A DNA stretch of 64,000 nt from Pseudomonadales bacterium (GTDB lineage: Bacteria > Pseudomonadota > Gammaproteobacteria > Pseudomonadales > Pseudohongiellaceae): positions 1-64,000 of the forward strand of contig JALRBQ010000013.1 of assembly GCA_023257655.1 (NCBI GenBank). Reading direction: 5' to 3'. The notes beneath the pieces were generated by a model that was not told the origin of the DNA, ran no database searches, and saw only the letters and a list, made by a program, of their open reading frames with translations. Positions 1 through 9,707 of the stretch are shown piece by piece. Positions within the stretch are counted from its first letter, which is position 1. Each line of letters starts with the position of its first letter. The translations under genes and the position numbers were made by a program.

Positions 1-195
1 GAGCTGGAAACACTCGTGACGGCGATGGAGGATGGCGAGTTGAGTCTGGAAGAATCCATGCAGGCCTTCGAGAAAGGCATCAAGCTGACCCGGGAGTGCC
101 AGAGCGCGCTCAGACAGGCGGAACAGAAAGTGCAGATTCTGATTAATGAAAATGGCGATACCGAAGCCCTCGACGACGCCGAGACGGACGACTGA
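1..195 (+). CDS. xseB: Exodeoxyribonuclease VII small subunit (3' part)
   Basis: The reading frame is open from the window edge to a TGA at 193-195. It encodes the C-terminal 64 residues of XseB, the small helical subunit that joins XseA to form the nuclease degrading single-stranded DNA to oligonucleotides. Visible family features are the acidic helix [20 protein letters not shown] and the [12 protein letters not shown] segment, followed by the usual acidic tail. The gene is cut only by the window start. It lies 11 nt upstream of ispA on the same strand, the standard xseB-ispA-dxs order of gammaproteobacteria. Confidence 0.93.
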   Translation, partial: ELETLVTAMEDGELSLEESMQAFEKGIKLTRECQSALRQAEQKVQILINENGDTEALDDAETDD

Positions 196-206
196 TCCCG
201 CTCCCG

Positions 207-1106
207 ATGAACTCCGATTTCACCCAGACCCTGCCCTCATTCATGAAGCAGTGTGAGCAGCGTGCCAACGACCTGCTGCGGCGACAGATTGTCGCGCACG
301 CCCCCAGCGTGCGCCTGCGCGAAGCAATGGAGCATGCGGCGCTGGGCGGAGGTAAACGGCTGCGCCCGGTACTGGTGTACGGCAGTGCTCTGGCTGTTGG
401 CGGAACGCTGGATGCCGCCGATGCGGCCGCCAGTGCCGTCGAACTGATTCACAATTATTCCCTCGTGCATGACGACTTGCCGGCAATGGATGACGACGAT
501 CTGCGACGCGGTCGACCGACCGTGCACAAGGCCTTCGATGAGGCGACTGCGATTCTGGTCGGCGACGCCCTGCAATCGCTCGCGTTTCGGGTGCTCAGCG
601 AGCCCTCGACAATCGCCCCTGCTACCCAACTTCGAATGGTGCAGATACTGAGTGAAGCGGCTGGCGAATTGGGCATGGTCGGCGGCCAATCCCTGGATTT
701 CGACGCGATGGGCAAGTTGCTCTCACTCGAGGCGCTGGAGACATTGCACAAGCTCAAGACTGGCGCCCTGATTCGCGCGAGTGTGGCCCTCGGCGGCCTC
801 AGTCATGCCGGCACCACGGCGGTGCAACTGCAGGCGTTGGATAACTATGCGCTGAATGTCGGACTCGCCTTCCAGGTCCGCGACGATATTCTGGACGTGA
901 CCAGCGACACGGCGACACTCGGCAAACCCCAGGGCTCTGATCGCAAGAGCAACAAGCCCACCTATGTTTCCTTATTGGGAGTCGATGCCGCGAAAGACAA
1001 GGCAACTGAACTGGCCGAAACCGCCATCGCCGCCCTGGCAGACTTCCCGCCGGAGGCCGACCATTTGCGGGAACTCGCCTCTTATATTGTCAGTCGCTTG
1101 CATTAA
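207..1106 (+). CDS. ispA: Farnesyl diphosphate synthase (geranyltranstransferase)
   Basis: This 299-residue enzyme has the family's usual length. It condenses IPP with DMAPP and then GPP to make farnesyl diphosphate for quinones, undecaprenyl phosphate and hopanoids. The first aspartate-rich motif (DDLPAMDDDD, about residues 89-98) and the second (RDDILD, about 225-230) bind the magnesium-diphosphate. The GGGKRLRP substrate motif is near residue 47. It sits between xseB and dxs, so precursor supply (Dxs) and chain elongation (IspA) are adjacent and probably co-transcribed. Confidence 0.96.
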   Translation: MNSDFTQTLPSFMKQCEQRANDLLRRQIVAHAPSVRLREAMEHAALGGGKRLRPVLVYGSALAVGGTLDAADAAASAVELIHNYSLVHDDLPAMDDDDLRRGRPTVHKAFDEATAILVGDALQSLAFRVLSEPSTIAPATQLRMVQILSEAAGELGMVGGQSLDFDAMGKLLSLEALETLHKLKTGALIRASVALGGLSHAGTTAVQLQALDNYALNVGLAFQVRDDILDVTSDTATLGKPQGSDRKSNKPTYVSLLGVDAAKDKATELAETAIAALADFPPEADHLRELASYIVSRLH

Positions 1107-1179
1107 CCGATAATCGCAGAAAAGGCGCCCGGGAGTTCCTACTGTTGTAATTCCGGGTGGCAGGAGTTGAAATAGACCG

Positions 1180-3081
1180 ATGCTCGAAGAGATACCCTTA
1201 ACGCGCCCGCAGACGCCCCTGCTGGACGCCATCGATAGTCCGGCTGACCTGAAGCAGCTGGAACCCGATCAGCTCATCGAGCTGGCGGAAGAACTGCGCC
1301 TGTTCCTGTTGTACGCCGTCGGCCAGACCGGTGGACATCTGGGTGCCGGTCTCGGTGTCGTCGAACTCACTATCGCCCTGCATTATGTTTTCAACACGCC
1401 CAAGGATCGACTGATCTGGGACGTAGGGCACCAGGCTTACCCGCACAAGATTCTTACGGGTCGACGCGATCGCATGCTGACAATGCGACAAGCCGGCGGA
1501 CTCGCCGCATTTCCAAGTCGCAAGGAGAGTCAATACGATGCCTTCGGCGTCGGCCACTCCAGCACCTCAATCAGCGCCGCCCTGGGTATGATGCTCGCCG
1601 CCGAGATGCAGGACCAGGACCAGCACACGATTGCGGTCATCGGTGATGGGGCGATGACCGCCGGCATGGCCTTCGAGGCACTCAATCACGCTGGACATCT
1701 GGACAAGAACATTCTGGTTGTACTAAACGACAATAATATGTCGATCTCGAACAACGTCGGCGGCCTCTCCAGCTATTTCGCCCGCATGTGGGCGAGCAAG
1801 CCCTATAACTTCATCCGCACCGGCAGCAAACGCGTGCTCTCCAAGATTCCCCCCGCCCTTAAGGCTGCGCACCGCGCCGAGGAATACATGAAGGGAATGG
1901 TGTCACCCGGCACCTTGTTCGAGGAGATCGGATTCAATTACATCGGGGTTATCGATGGTCACGACACTCTGGGCCTCGTCGACATCCTCAGCAACATAAA
2001 GACCCTGCGTGGCCCGCAACTGCTGCACATCGTCACGCAAAAAGGCAAGGGCTACGCGGCATCAGAGAATGATCCATTCGGCATGCATGCGATGAGCAAG
2101 ATCAGCCCGGCGAGCAAATCCACCGCCAATGGGCTGCAGTCGAGCCCGACCTATTCACTGGTGTTCGGCGACTGGCTCTGCGATATGGCCACCAGCGAAC
2201 CCCTGCTTGTCGGCATAACACCAGCCATGGGCGAGGGTTCCGGCATGAAGCGATTCGCCGAAGAATTCCCTGACCGGTTCCATGATGTCGCCATTGCAGA
2301 GCAGCACTCGCTGACTTTCGCCGCCGGGATGGCCTGTGACGGTCTGAAGCCAGTAGTCGCCATCTACTCCACGTTTCTGCAACGCGCCTATGACCAGTTG
2401 ATTCACGACATCGCCCTGCAGGATCTTAACGTGTTATTTGCGATCGATCGTGCCGGTCTCGTTGGCGAGGATGGACCCACCCACGCGGGCAGCTTCGACC
2501 TCAGTTTCCTGCGCTGCATACCCAATATGATTGTTATGACTCCAAGCGACGAGAACGAGACTCGTCGCTTGCTCTCCACCGGGTTTGCCCATCGCGGACC
2601 TGCCGCCGTGCGCTATCCGCGAGGCAAGGGCCCTGGCACTCCGTTGGAGGCAACACTGGAGCCCGTTGCAATCGGCAAAGGGGTAATCCGGCGCCAGGGC
2701 AAATCGGTGGCAATTCTCGCCTTTGGCAGTATGGTCACGCCGGCGTTGCAGGCAGCCGAACAACTCGATGCAAGTGTCATTGACATGCGTTTCGTTAAAC
2801 CCCTCGATACCGATCTGGTCGAGGCGATGGCCAGATCCCATCAGTTGCTGGTCACGGTGGAAGAAAATGCAGTAATGGGCGGCGCCGGCTCCGCGGTGAA
2901 TGAACACCTGCTGCAGGCCGACTACCGTATTCCGATTCTCAACCTTGGTTTACCTGATCGCTTCCTGGATCAGGGCAAAGTGCCCGAGATGCTGGCTGCC
3001 GTGGGTCTCGACAGCGAAACGATTGCTGCCGCCATCAAGGCCAAGCTCAAGGCCTGCAAGATACAGTCGGAGGCTGTCTGA
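1180..3081 (+). CDS. dxs: 1-deoxy-D-xylulose-5-phosphate synthase
   Basis: The 633-residue protein is a full-length Dxs, the thiamine-diphosphate enzyme that joins pyruvate and glyceraldehyde-3-phosphate in the first step of the MEP isoprenoid pathway. The TPP/magnesium motif [15 protein letters not shown] starts near residue 155 and continues to the NDNNMSIS segment. The pyrimidine-binding domain carries [15 protein letters not shown] and [18 protein letters not shown], and the C-terminal transketolase domain is complete. It lies 73 nt after ispA. The next element downstream is the B12 riboswitch of a separate unit. Confidence 0.97.
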   Translation: MLEEIPLTRPQTPLLDAIDSPADLKQLEPDQLIELAEELRLFLLYAVGQTGGHLGAGLGVVELTIALHYVFNTPKDRLIWDVGHQAYPHKILTGRRDRMLTMRQAGGLAAFPSRKESQYDAFGVGHSSTSISAALGMMLAAEMQDQDQHTIAVIGDGAMTAGMAFEALNHAGHLDKNILVVLNDNNMSISNNVGGLSSYFARMWASKPYNFIRTGSKRVLSKIPPALKAAHRAEEYMKGMVSPGTLFEEIGFNYIGVIDGHDTLGLVDILSNIKTLRGPQLLHIVTQKGKGYAASENDPFGMHAMSKISPASKSTANGLQSSPTYSLVFGDWLCDMATSEPLLVGITPAMGEGSGMKRFAEEFPDRFHDVAIAEQHSLTFAAGMACDGLKPVVAIYSTFLQRAYDQLIHDIALQDLNVLFAIDRAGLVGEDGPTHAGSFDLSFLRCIPNMIVMTPSDENETRRLLSTGFAHRGPAAVRYPRGKGPGTPLEATLEPVAIGKGVIRRQGKSVAILAFGSMVTPALQAAEQLDASVIDMRFVKPLDTDLVEAMARSHQLLVTVEENAVMGGAGSAVNEHLLQADYRIPILNLGLPDRFLDQGKVPEMLAAVGLDSETIAAAIKAKLKACKIQSEAV

Positions 3082-3194
3082 ACCCCGCCCGGTCCATCAC
3101 CCACCCCATCGTGTTTGACTGCCCCCTGCTCACTCTATAGACTGCCCTCAATCCGGTGTTGCACCGCAAGACCGGATCGAGTTGATTCAGGTAC

Positions 3195-3312
3195 CCGGCC
3201 GCTTGCTTCACTGGTCTGGTTAATTGGGAAGTTGGTTAGACTCCAACACTGCCCCCGCAACGGTAATTCGCCGGCATCACCGGCGCTAAGTCCGATACCA
3301 GCCTGATCGACT
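3195..3312 (+). promoter_or_regulatory. Cobalamin (B12) riboswitch
   Basis: Conserved cobalamin-riboswitch sequence runs in order: the TTAATTGGGAA segment near 3218, the core CTGCCCCCGCAACGGTAA at about 3249-3266, a small GC hairpin, and the B12-box-like AAGTCCGATACCAGCCTG at about 3288-3305. A further hairpin, TGATG-C-AGC / GCT-A-CATCA with loop GGAGG, lies at 3321-3343 and may belong to the expression platform. It is on the same strand as btuB and ends about 130 nt before the start codon, so adenosylcobalamin should repress the btuB unit. Confidence 0.92.
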
Positions 3313-3439
3313 TTTCACTTTGATGCAGCGGAGGGCTACATCAGTGCTTGAGTCGCGTCTTGTGCTCATCACCCTGTCCCCTCCCTGATGAATAAATCCA
3401 TCTGTCATTCTTGGCAGGTTCATTCATTGGGAGAAAATC

Positions 3440-5293
3440 ATGAACTTTGCAAAACCTGCAAGACTGCTTTGCGCCTTGGCTACGGCGCTCGGCTTCACGA
3501 CCAGCGTTAACGCGCAGGATCCTGCTCTCGAACAGATCGTCGTCATTGCCAATCGCATCCCCGTACCGGTGAAGCAGATTGGCACTTCTGTGTCGGTTAT
3601 CGATGCCGACGCAATACTCGAGCACGGCAACGTCTCGCTCAATGATATCCTCCGCCAATCTGCGGCTGTCGGCGGCAGCAACTACGGCGGTACCGGGGCC
3701 ATTTCGGCGATTCGTATTCGCGGCGAGGAAGGTTTTCGTACCCTGACCCTGTTCGATGGTCTGCGCCTATCAGATCCCAGTAGTCCACAGGTGGCGACAC
3801 CAGTAGAGCACATACTCAGCGGCGGTGTCGGCCGGGTGGAAATTCTGCGCGGCCCGCAGGGTCTGAGTTATGGGGCAGACGCGGGCGGCGTTGTCAGCAT
3901 CTCCTCACTGAGCAAGACTGACGGTTTCGCCATCAATCTCGACGGCCAGACTGGCAGCTTTGGCACGAACCAGATCGCCGCCACTGTCTCGGCGGCCAAT
4001 GACAATGCCGACTTCTTCCTTGCCGCCTCTGATTTCCAGGGCGATGGCTACAACGTGCGACTCTCCGATACAGTGCTGTCAGATAAAGACGGTTATGAGA
4101 ATCAGACTCTGCACACACGCATCGGCTACAATCTGAATTCGGCGCTGCGAGTCGAACTCGTGCACCGCGAAGTCGATGGTGAGACGCAATACGATGGATG
4201 CTGGGCAGGCACCACCGTGTATGACTGTGAGGCACTCTATGCGCTGGATGCGACCCGGCTGTCGACCAGTTACACCGGCGAGCGGTTCTCCCATACGCTC
4301 GCCTATGCCCGCTCCGAGACTGATCGCGACGATCTGGCGCTTGGTACCAGTGCCTTCAGTTCGAATGGCCAGCTTGAACGTTGGGAATATGTGGGTAGCG
4401 TCAAGAAACTGCCGGGCTTCGATCTCGTATTCGGGGTTGATCTTGAGCAGGAAGAGAATGACCTTGCCGAGCGCGACAACGAAGGCTACTACCTCGAGCT
4501 GCTGAGCAATTTCTCCGATTCACTCTACCTCACCGCCGGGGTACGTCGTGATCATAACGATGACTATGGCAATCACCAGAGTTATCGCGTAAGCGCCGCG
4601 TATCTGATTACCCTGCCAGGCGGAGTCTTAAAATTGCGATCTAGTTTCGGATCCGGGTTCCGCGCTCCCAGCCTGTACGAGGTTGCCTACAACAGCGGAC
4701 CATTTGCCTATCCCCCAGCCTCACTCGTGCGACTCGGCGAAGAAACGAGCAAAGGCCTCGAAGCAGGTATCGAGTATGCAGGCGACAACGGTCTGCAACT
4801 CGAGTTCGTTGTCTTCGAGCAGCGCGTGGAGGATGCTATCTATTTCGATCTGTCGGCGTACAGTGGCTACCTGCAGGATCTCGGTCGCAGCGATTCCACA
4901 GGCTTCGAACTCGTCGGCTCCTATCCATTACTGCCCGGGCTGAGCCTGCAGGGCAACTACACCTATAACGAGACCGAGCGCCCAAATGGAAAGCCGCGCT
5001 TGCGTCGGCCAGAGCATCTGGCCAATGTTGGACTGAGTTACCGCAGCGGGAACGAGAGGCTGTATCTGCATGGCTTCTGGCGCGCCACACGGGATGCCAT
5101 CGATGAGGTGTTTGGCAGCGCCGTGGCGCTCGAGGATACGGCGGTACTCGATCTGGGGGCGAATTACCGCTTCAGCGACTCGATCGAGCTCTATGCCCGG
5201 CTGGAGAACGCACTTGATGACCGCTTTCAGGAAGTGGTGGACTATCGCGCTCCCGGGCGCGCCTCCTATCTTGGAATCAGGGTAAACTTCTAG
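3440..5293 (+). CDS. btuB: TonB-dependent vitamin B12 outer-membrane receptor
   Basis: This 617-residue outer-membrane beta-barrel imports cobalamin using TonB energy. It begins with a signal peptide (about residues 1-26, ending VNAQ), followed by a TonB-box-like EQIVVIANR and a plug domain (IRIRGEEGFRTLTLFDGLRLSDP; RVEILRGPQGLSYG). The barrel ends with the terminal aromatic YLGIRVNF expected for BAM recognition. The size is close to E. coli BtuB. The upstream riboswitch and the downstream cobO and btuF genes fix the substrate as a corrinoid. The start has a GGGAGA ribosome site 6 nt upstream. Confidence 0.93.
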   Translation: MNFAKPARLLCALATALGFTTSVNAQDPALEQIVVIANRIPVPVKQIGTSVSVIDADAILEHGNVSLNDILRQSAAVGGSNYGGTGAISAIRIRGEEGFRTLTLFDGLRLSDPSSPQVATPVEHILSGGVGRVEILRGPQGLSYGADAGGVVSISSLSKTDGFAINLDGQTGSFGTNQIAATVSAANDNADFFLAASDFQGDGYNVRLSDTVLSDKDGYENQTLHTRIGYNLNSALRVELVHREVDGETQYDGCWAGTTVYDCEALYALDATRLSTSYTGERFSHTLAYARSETDRDDLALGTSAFSSNGQLERWEYVGSVKKLPGFDLVFGVDLEQEENDLAERDNEGYYLELLSNFSDSLYLTAGVRRDHNDDYGNHQSYRVSAAYLITLPGGVLKLRSSFGSGFRAPSLYEVAYNSGPFAYPPASLVRLGEETSKGLEAGIEYAGDNGLQLEFVVFEQRVEDAIYFDLSAYSGYLQDLGRSDSTGFELVGSYPLLPGLSLQGNYTYNETERPNGKPRLRRPEHLANVGLSYRSGNERLYLHGFWRATRDAIDEVFGSAVALEDTAVLDLGANYRFSDSIELYARLENALDDRFQEVVDYRAPGRASYLGIRVNF

Positions 5294-5320
5294 TTCAAAC
5301 ATTCGCCCGGGGAAACCGAC

Positions 5321-5941
5321 GTGACAACTTCCGACGACAGCAAGACCGCGCGCAATCTCCGCCACAAGAAGGCGATGCAGCGCAAGAAGGCTCATATCGA
5401 CGCGAACATCGCCGCGGCGACGATCGACAAGGGCCTGTTGCTGGTGCTGACCGGCAATGGCAAGGGCAAGAGCTCGTCGGCGTTCGGTATGCTAGCGCGC
5501 AGCGTCGGCCACGGCCTGCGCTGCGGCGTGGTGCAATTCATCAAGGGTCAGTGGGAATGCGGCGAGCAGATGCTGTTTGGTCAGCATCCGCTCGTCGAGT
5601 TTCATGTCATGAATACCGGCTTTACCTGGGAGACGCAGGACCGCGACAAAGATATTGCCGCGGCAAAGGCGACCTGGGCCAAGGCAACGACACTGCTGAA
5701 CAATCCCGCGATCGATGTCGTCATTCTGGACGAGCTCACCTATATGCTTACCTACGGCTACCTCGACAAGGAACTCGTCCTCAAAACCCTGGCGGGCCGA
5801 CCATCAGGACAACATGTCATCATCACCGGTCGCAATGCCTCGAAGGAGCTGATTGAGATGGCAGATACGGTCACCGAACTCGGTGAAACCAAACATGCGT
5901 TCTATGCAGGCGTCAAGGTACAGAAGGGAATTGACTATTAA
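5321..5941 (+). CDS. cobO: Cob(I)yrinic acid a,c-diamide / corrinoid adenosyltransferase
   Basis: This 206-residue CobA/CobO/BtuR-family enzyme transfers the 5'-deoxyadenosyl group of ATP to reduced corrinoids. The P-loop GNGKGKSSS lies near residues 46-54, followed by VGHGLRCGVVQFIKG and the Walker-B-like VVILDELTYML. The start is GTG; the preceding GGGGAAACC is a weak ribosome site. The gene follows btuB by 27 nt. In a cell importing B12, the enzyme would convert salvaged cobalamin to adenosylcobalamin, the same ligand that should shut the operon off through the riboswitch. Confidence 0.92.
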   Translation: MTTSDDSKTARNLRHKKAMQRKKAHIDANIAAATIDKGLLLVLTGNGKGKSSSAFGMLARSVGHGLRCGVVQFIKGQWECGEQMLFGQHPLVEFHVMNTGFTWETQDRDKDIAAAKATWAKATTLLNNPAIDVVILDELTYMLTYGYLDKELVLKTLAGRPSGQHVIITGRNASKELIEMADTVTELGETKHAFYAGVKVQKGIDY

Positions 5942-5980
5942 TCAGTCTGCTCAAACTAACCAGTCGAACAAATCCAGCCC

Positions 5981-6895
5981 ATGCCGATCACAATCCTGCA
6001 GCTTCGCCCTCTTACTTCCCTTCTGCTCTGCCTGATCCTCTGCACCGCCATGCTGACGCCGAGCCGGGGTCTCGCACAAGCAGTGGAGGTGACGGATGAT
6101 GAAAACGCCAAAGTACGGCTTGCACACCCTGCTGAGCGCATCATCTCATTGGCACCCTCACTCACTGAGCTGTTGTTCGCGGCCGGCGCCGGCGACAAAC
6201 TCGTCGGCGTGGTGGAATACAGCGACTATCCACCCGCTGCCAGTGCCCTGCCGATCGTCGGCCGGTTTGATCTGCTCGACATGGAGCGCATCCTGCAACT
6301 GGAACCCGATCTCATCGTGGCGTGGCAATCCGGGAATCCCCGTGCCTCGGTGAAGCGCTTGCGGGAGCTTGGTCTCACCGTCTATATCGCCGAACCCAAG
6401 CAGCTCAGTTCAATTCCTTCCCACATAGAACGTCTGGCGGCACTGGCTGGCACGGCTGACACAGCCGACGTCGCAACTGCGGCATTTCGCGAACGACTGG
6501 CGCAACTGAGTACCCGCTATGAAACGAGAACACCTGTCAGCGTGTTCTATCAGGTCTGGGATTTGCCGCTGATTACCGCCGGCGGTAACGAACTGATTAA
6601 TGACATCATCACGCTGTGTGGCGGTCGCAATATCTTCGCGGATATCAGCCTCGTCGCTCCCAAGGTCAGCGTGGAAGCCGTACTGGCACGAAATCCGACC
6701 GCCATTATCGCCAGCGGCATGGATATCGAACGACCGGAATGGCTGGATGACTGGAAGCGCTGGCCTGGAGTGCCCGCCGTCGCCAAAGACAATCTCTTCT
6801 TTGTGCCGCCAGAATTGCTGCAACGACATACTCCGCGTGCATTGCAAGGTGCGCAGATGATGTGCGAGCAGATTGAAATCGCCCGTACCCGCTAA
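5981..6895 (+). CDS. btuF: Cobalamin-binding periplasmic protein, BtuF-like
   Basis: This 304-residue protein has an N-terminal signal sequence with a hydrophobic core around residues 9-32 (ending GLAQA). It is followed by a class-III substrate-binding fold: AERIISLAPSLTELLFAAGAGDKLVGV, then LEPDLIVAW, and in the second lobe NELINDIITLCGGRNIF. These match BtuF/HemT-type corrinoid binders that deliver substrate to BtuCD. It closes the btuB-cobO run. No BtuC or BtuD gene is visible nearby, so the partner permease must be encoded elsewhere. Its 3' end overlaps the convergent cobC-like gene by 4 nt. Confidence 0.85.
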   Translation: MPITILQLRPLTSLLLCLILCTAMLTPSRGLAQAVEVTDDENAKVRLAHPAERIISLAPSLTELLFAAGAGDKLVGVVEYSDYPPAASALPIVGRFDLLDMERILQLEPDLIVAWQSGNPRASVKRLRELGLTVYIAEPKQLSSIPSHIERLAALAGTADTADVATAAFRERLAQLSTRYETRTPVSVFYQVWDLPLITAGGNELINDIITLCGGRNIFADISLVAPKVSVEAVLARNPTAIIASGMDIERPEWLDDWKRWPGVPAVAKDNLFFVPPELLQRHTPRALQGAQMMCEQIEIARTR

Positions 6896-7524
6896 TCGGC
6901 AGCGTTGTGAAAGACCAGACTCGACTGTGCCTGCCCGTTACGCACGCGCAGGGCGACGCGGCTGAAGCTGGCAAAGGGAATTTGCAGAGGTTGGCTTCGA
7001 TTGAGCGGCATGCCCAATACGGTCGGCAGAACCACCCGCAAGACACCACCATGGGTCACGACCAGCACATGACTGTCATCGGGCAATTCAGCGAGCTGCT
7101 GCCAAGCTGCCAATACCCGTCCTGAAAAGCTCGGGAAATCTTCTCCATTCGGTGGCGCCAGTTGCGCCATGTCGGCACGGAACGCGGCGAACTGGGCGGC
7201 AGACACGCGTCGCCATTCTGCCAGGGGCAGACCATCCCACTCGCCATAATCGATTTCCTGCCAATCGGTGACAATCGCCGGTTGTAACTGTAATTCAGAC
7301 GCGAGCGATTCGGCGAAGGCGCGGCACCGTTGCAGAGGAGACGTGATGATGTGCGTGTAGTCAGCGGCAGCCTGGGTCTGGCGAGCGCGGGCCATGGCCT
7401 TGTGCATCTGGGACCAGCCCAGCGGCGACAGCGCATGATCGAGGCGTCCGCGCAGCACATCTCCGCCCTCGGGTTCACCGTGACGCAGTAAATCGATGAT
7501 GATGTTGCGATTGGAGTCTGCCAC
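6892..7524 (-). CDS. cobC: Histidine phosphatase, alpha-ribazole phosphatase-like
   Basis: This 210-residue protein is a branch-1 histidine phosphatase. The phosphohistidine loop LLRHGEPE lies near residues 12-19, TSPLQRCRAFAE gives the second arginine, and VVTHGGVLRV near residue 155 gives the second catalytic histidine. Its position beside btuB-cobO-btuF suggests CobC, which dephosphorylates alpha-ribazole-5'-phosphate in nucleotide-loop assembly. However, the cobU/S/T genes are not here, so a generic phosphatase role is possible. It is convergent with btuF and ends within its last codons. Confidence 0.72.
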   Translation of the reverse strand: MADSNRNIIIDLLRHGEPEGGDVLRGRLDHALSPLGWSQMHKAMARARQTQAAADYTHIITSPLQRCRAFAESLASELQLQPAIVTDWQEIDYGEWDGLPLAEWRRVSAAQFAAFRADMAQLAPPNGEDFPSFSGRVLAAWQQLAELPDDSHVLVVTHGGVLRVVLPTVLGMPLNRSQPLQIPFASFSRVALRVRNGQAQSSLVFHNAAD

Positions 7525-7561
7525 AGCTATTCGCTTCGGCCGAATAAGTCGACTCTCGGCA

Positions 7562-8149
7562 CTATTTTTTGATGTGTCCGAGCTTCATGATTTTCACCGA
7601 CAGATAACTCTCGTTATGAGGGTTTGCGCCGGTGTGTATGGGAACAATCTCGGTCACGTCGATTCCCATCTCCTGCAAGGCTTCGACCTTAAGCGGGTTA
7701 TTGGTCATGATGCGCACACGCTTGACCTTGAAAAAGTCGAGCATCGGTTTGCAGATCTGGTACTCACGACTGTCCGGGTCGAAACCGAGTTGCACATTCG
7801 CTTCAACCGTGTCGGCGCCGGAATCCTGCAGGGCATAGGCACGAATCTTGTTGAGCAGGCCAATGCCGCGGCCTTCCTGGCGCAAGTACAGAATCAGGCC
7901 GCGACCTGCATTGCCGACTCTCTCCATCGCGCACTGTAGCTGGGGACCGCAGTCGCAACGCAGGCTGAACAGGCAATCGCCTGTGAGGCATTCGGAGTGA
8001 ATCCGGCATAACAGCGGCTCATCACCGGCGAGATCGCCGAGGGCGAGCGCCACATGTTCCTTGCCGGTCTCGACATCCTCGAATCCGTAGATAGTGAACT
8101 GTCCCCACGGTGTGGGCAGGAGGGCAGATGCAGCAAAATTGACGGTCAA
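7562..8149 (-). CDS. ribA: GTP cyclohydrolase II
   Basis: RibA opens GTP to 2,5-diamino-6-ribosylamino-pyrimidinone phosphate, the first committed step of riboflavin synthesis. Zinc-binding cysteines are in [18 protein letters not shown], the GTP-binding [19 protein letters not shown] follows, and the C-terminal part is complete. I chose the TTG start at 8149 because AGAGGA sits 7-8 nt upstream and it gives 195 residues, almost the E. coli length. The alternative ATG at 8194 would add 15 non-conserved residues and overlap pgpA by 20 nt. A separate degenerate GCH2 domain exists in ribB. Confidence 0.93.
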   Translation of the reverse strand: MTVNFAASALLPTPWGQFTIYGFEDVETGKEHVALALGDLAGDEPLLCRIHSECLTGDCLFSLRCDCGPQLQCAMERVGNAGRGLILYLRQEGRGIGLLNKIRAYALQDSGADTVEANVQLGFDPDSREYQICKPMLDFFKVKRVRIMTNNPLKVEALQEMGIDVTEIVPIHTGANPHNESYLSVKIMKLGHIKK

Positions 8150-8174
8150 CAGCAAATCCTCTTTATAGCGGGCA

Positions 8175-8663
8175 TCAGGGCAGCAAAACGACAATGGCCT
8201 GAATGCACAAGGCTGACATTATACCCGCTAACACATCATCAAGCATGATTCCCATGCCCCCTTTCACCTGTCGGTCCACCCACTTGATGGGCCACGGCTT
8301 GAAAATATCGAGCACCCGAAACAGGCCGAAGCCAATCAGCGCCCAGCTCCAGCCAGCCGGCGCCAGAAACATCGTTATCCAGTACCCTACAAACTCGTCC
8401 CAGACAATGCCACCATGGTCATGCACACCCAGATCGCTGGCGGTCTTGCCGCACAGCCATACCCCCAGCAGAAAACTGCCGACGATCAGTGCCGCATGCG
8501 CCAGAGGCGTCATGGGCGGGAGCGCCAGATAGATCAGCATCGCCACTGCGGTACCGGCAGTCCCTGGCCCCCTCGGCACCGCCCCGCTACCAAACCCAAA
8601 CGCGAGAAAATGCACCGGATTGCGCCAAATCGATTGCGGTGTGCGTGTGGCTGGACTCGTCAT
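8175..8663 (-). CDS. pgpA: Phosphatidylglycerophosphatase A
   Basis: This 162-residue inner-membrane enzyme removes the phosphate from phosphatidylglycerophosphate to give phosphatidylglycerol. The typical N-terminal motif [18 protein letters not shown] is followed by several hydrophobic helices. The acidic catalytic stretch [18 protein letters not shown] and the [29 protein letters not shown] segment are both diagnostic of the PgpA family. It lies between thiL and ribA on the same strand, the normal arrangement in pseudomonads, and is probably co-transcribed with them. Confidence 0.94.
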   Translation of the reverse strand: MTSPATRTPQSIWRNPVHFLAFGFGSGAVPRGPGTAGTAVAMLIYLALPPMTPLAHAALIVGSFLLGVWLCGKTASDLGVHDHGGIVWDEFVGYWITMFLAPAGWSWALIGFGLFRVLDIFKPWPIKWVDRQVKGGMGIMLDDVLAGIMSALCIQAIVVLLP

Positions 8664-8679
8664 TCAGGCCTCGGTGGGA

Positions 8680-9687
8680 TTAACCAAAATGCTGGTACGC
8701 GCTACCCGTGATCGGGAGACTAACACCAGATGCTGTAACGAGCTGCAAGCCCGGTTCCGACACGATCTCGCCGACACGGGTCAGTGGAACACCCAATGCA
8801 TGGGCCGCTGCCTCGACGGTAGCGCACGCTGCCGGTGGGACGGTTACACAGAGTTCGTAGTCATCGCCGCCAAACAAGGCGGCGAGTTCACAATTGGCCG
8901 GCGACATGCTCTGCGCTGCCGGAATCGAGACGGGCAGGGTTGAGGCATACAATCGGGCACCGACACCGCTGGCGCTCAGAATATGCCCCAGATCACCGGC
9001 CAATCCGTCTGACAGGTCGATGCCACTGGTTGCCTCGACAGCCACGGCCTGTGCCAGGCCGATGCGGGGCTGGGGCTGGAAATAAGCCTGCAGAAAATGG
9101 CGGTGTTGGGATTGCTGCGGCATGCCTTCCACACAGACGAACTGTGGTCCAAGCGCGCTGGGCAATCCCATCGCCACCAGCGCAATCGCCGCATCACCCA
9201 GCGTGCCGGAGACATAGACCTGGTCACCCACTCGTGCCCCTTGCCGTCGCAAGACGCGGGTTGGCGACACCAACCCCTGTACCTGGATGCTGATGGCGAG
9301 CGGCCCGCGCACGAGATCACCACCAACCAGAGGACAATTGAACTGCTGCGCGAGGGCGAGTAGTCCCCGACTGAAACCGGCGAGCCAGTTCGCATCGGCC
9401 TGCGGCAGGCTGAGACCCAGGGTGAAACACAACGGGGTGGCCGCCATCGCCGCCAGATCACTCAGATTGACCGCGAGCGCACGATTGCCGATGGCTTCGG
9501 CATCCGCACCCACAGGGAAATGCACGCCTTCATTGAGCACATCCAGCGACAGGGCCAGTTGTGAATCAGGCGGTACCGTCAGAAGTGACGCATCATCGCC
9601 GATACCGGCGACCACGCCTTCACGGGCAAATCCAAGTCCGGAGTCGGCAAAGTAGCGGCGAATGATATCGAATTCGGATTGACTCAT
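8680..9687 (-). CDS. thiL: Thiamine-monophosphate kinase
   Basis: This 335-residue protein of the PurM/ThiL ATP-binding family phosphorylates thiamine monophosphate to the active cofactor thiamine diphosphate. Evidence is the N-terminal FDIIRRYF, the magnesium/ATP segment GIGDDASLL, VNLSDLAAMAATP, LVGGDLVRGP and the later GIDLSDGLAGDLGHIL and FGGDDYELCVTV. It lies between nusB and pgpA on the minus strand with short gaps. Its product is needed by Dxs, encoded 6 kb away. Confidence 0.95.
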   Translation of the reverse strand: MSQSEFDIIRRYFADSGLGFAREGVVAGIGDDASLLTVPPDSQLALSLDVLNEGVHFPVGADAEAIGNRALAVNLSDLAAMAATPLCFTLGLSLPQADANWLAGFSRGLLALAQQFNCPLVGGDLVRGPLAISIQVQGLVSPTRVLRRQGARVGDQVYVSGTLGDAAIALVAMGLPSALGPQFVCVEGMPQQSQHRHFLQAYFQPQPRIGLAQAVAVEATSGIDLSDGLAGDLGHILSASGVGARLYASTLPVSIPAAQSMSPANCELAALFGGDDYELCVTVPPAACATVEAAAHALGVPLTRVGEIVSEPGLQLVTASGVSLPITGSAYQHFG

Positions 9688-9707
9688 CGCGCGGCGCGCG
9701 GCGGACG

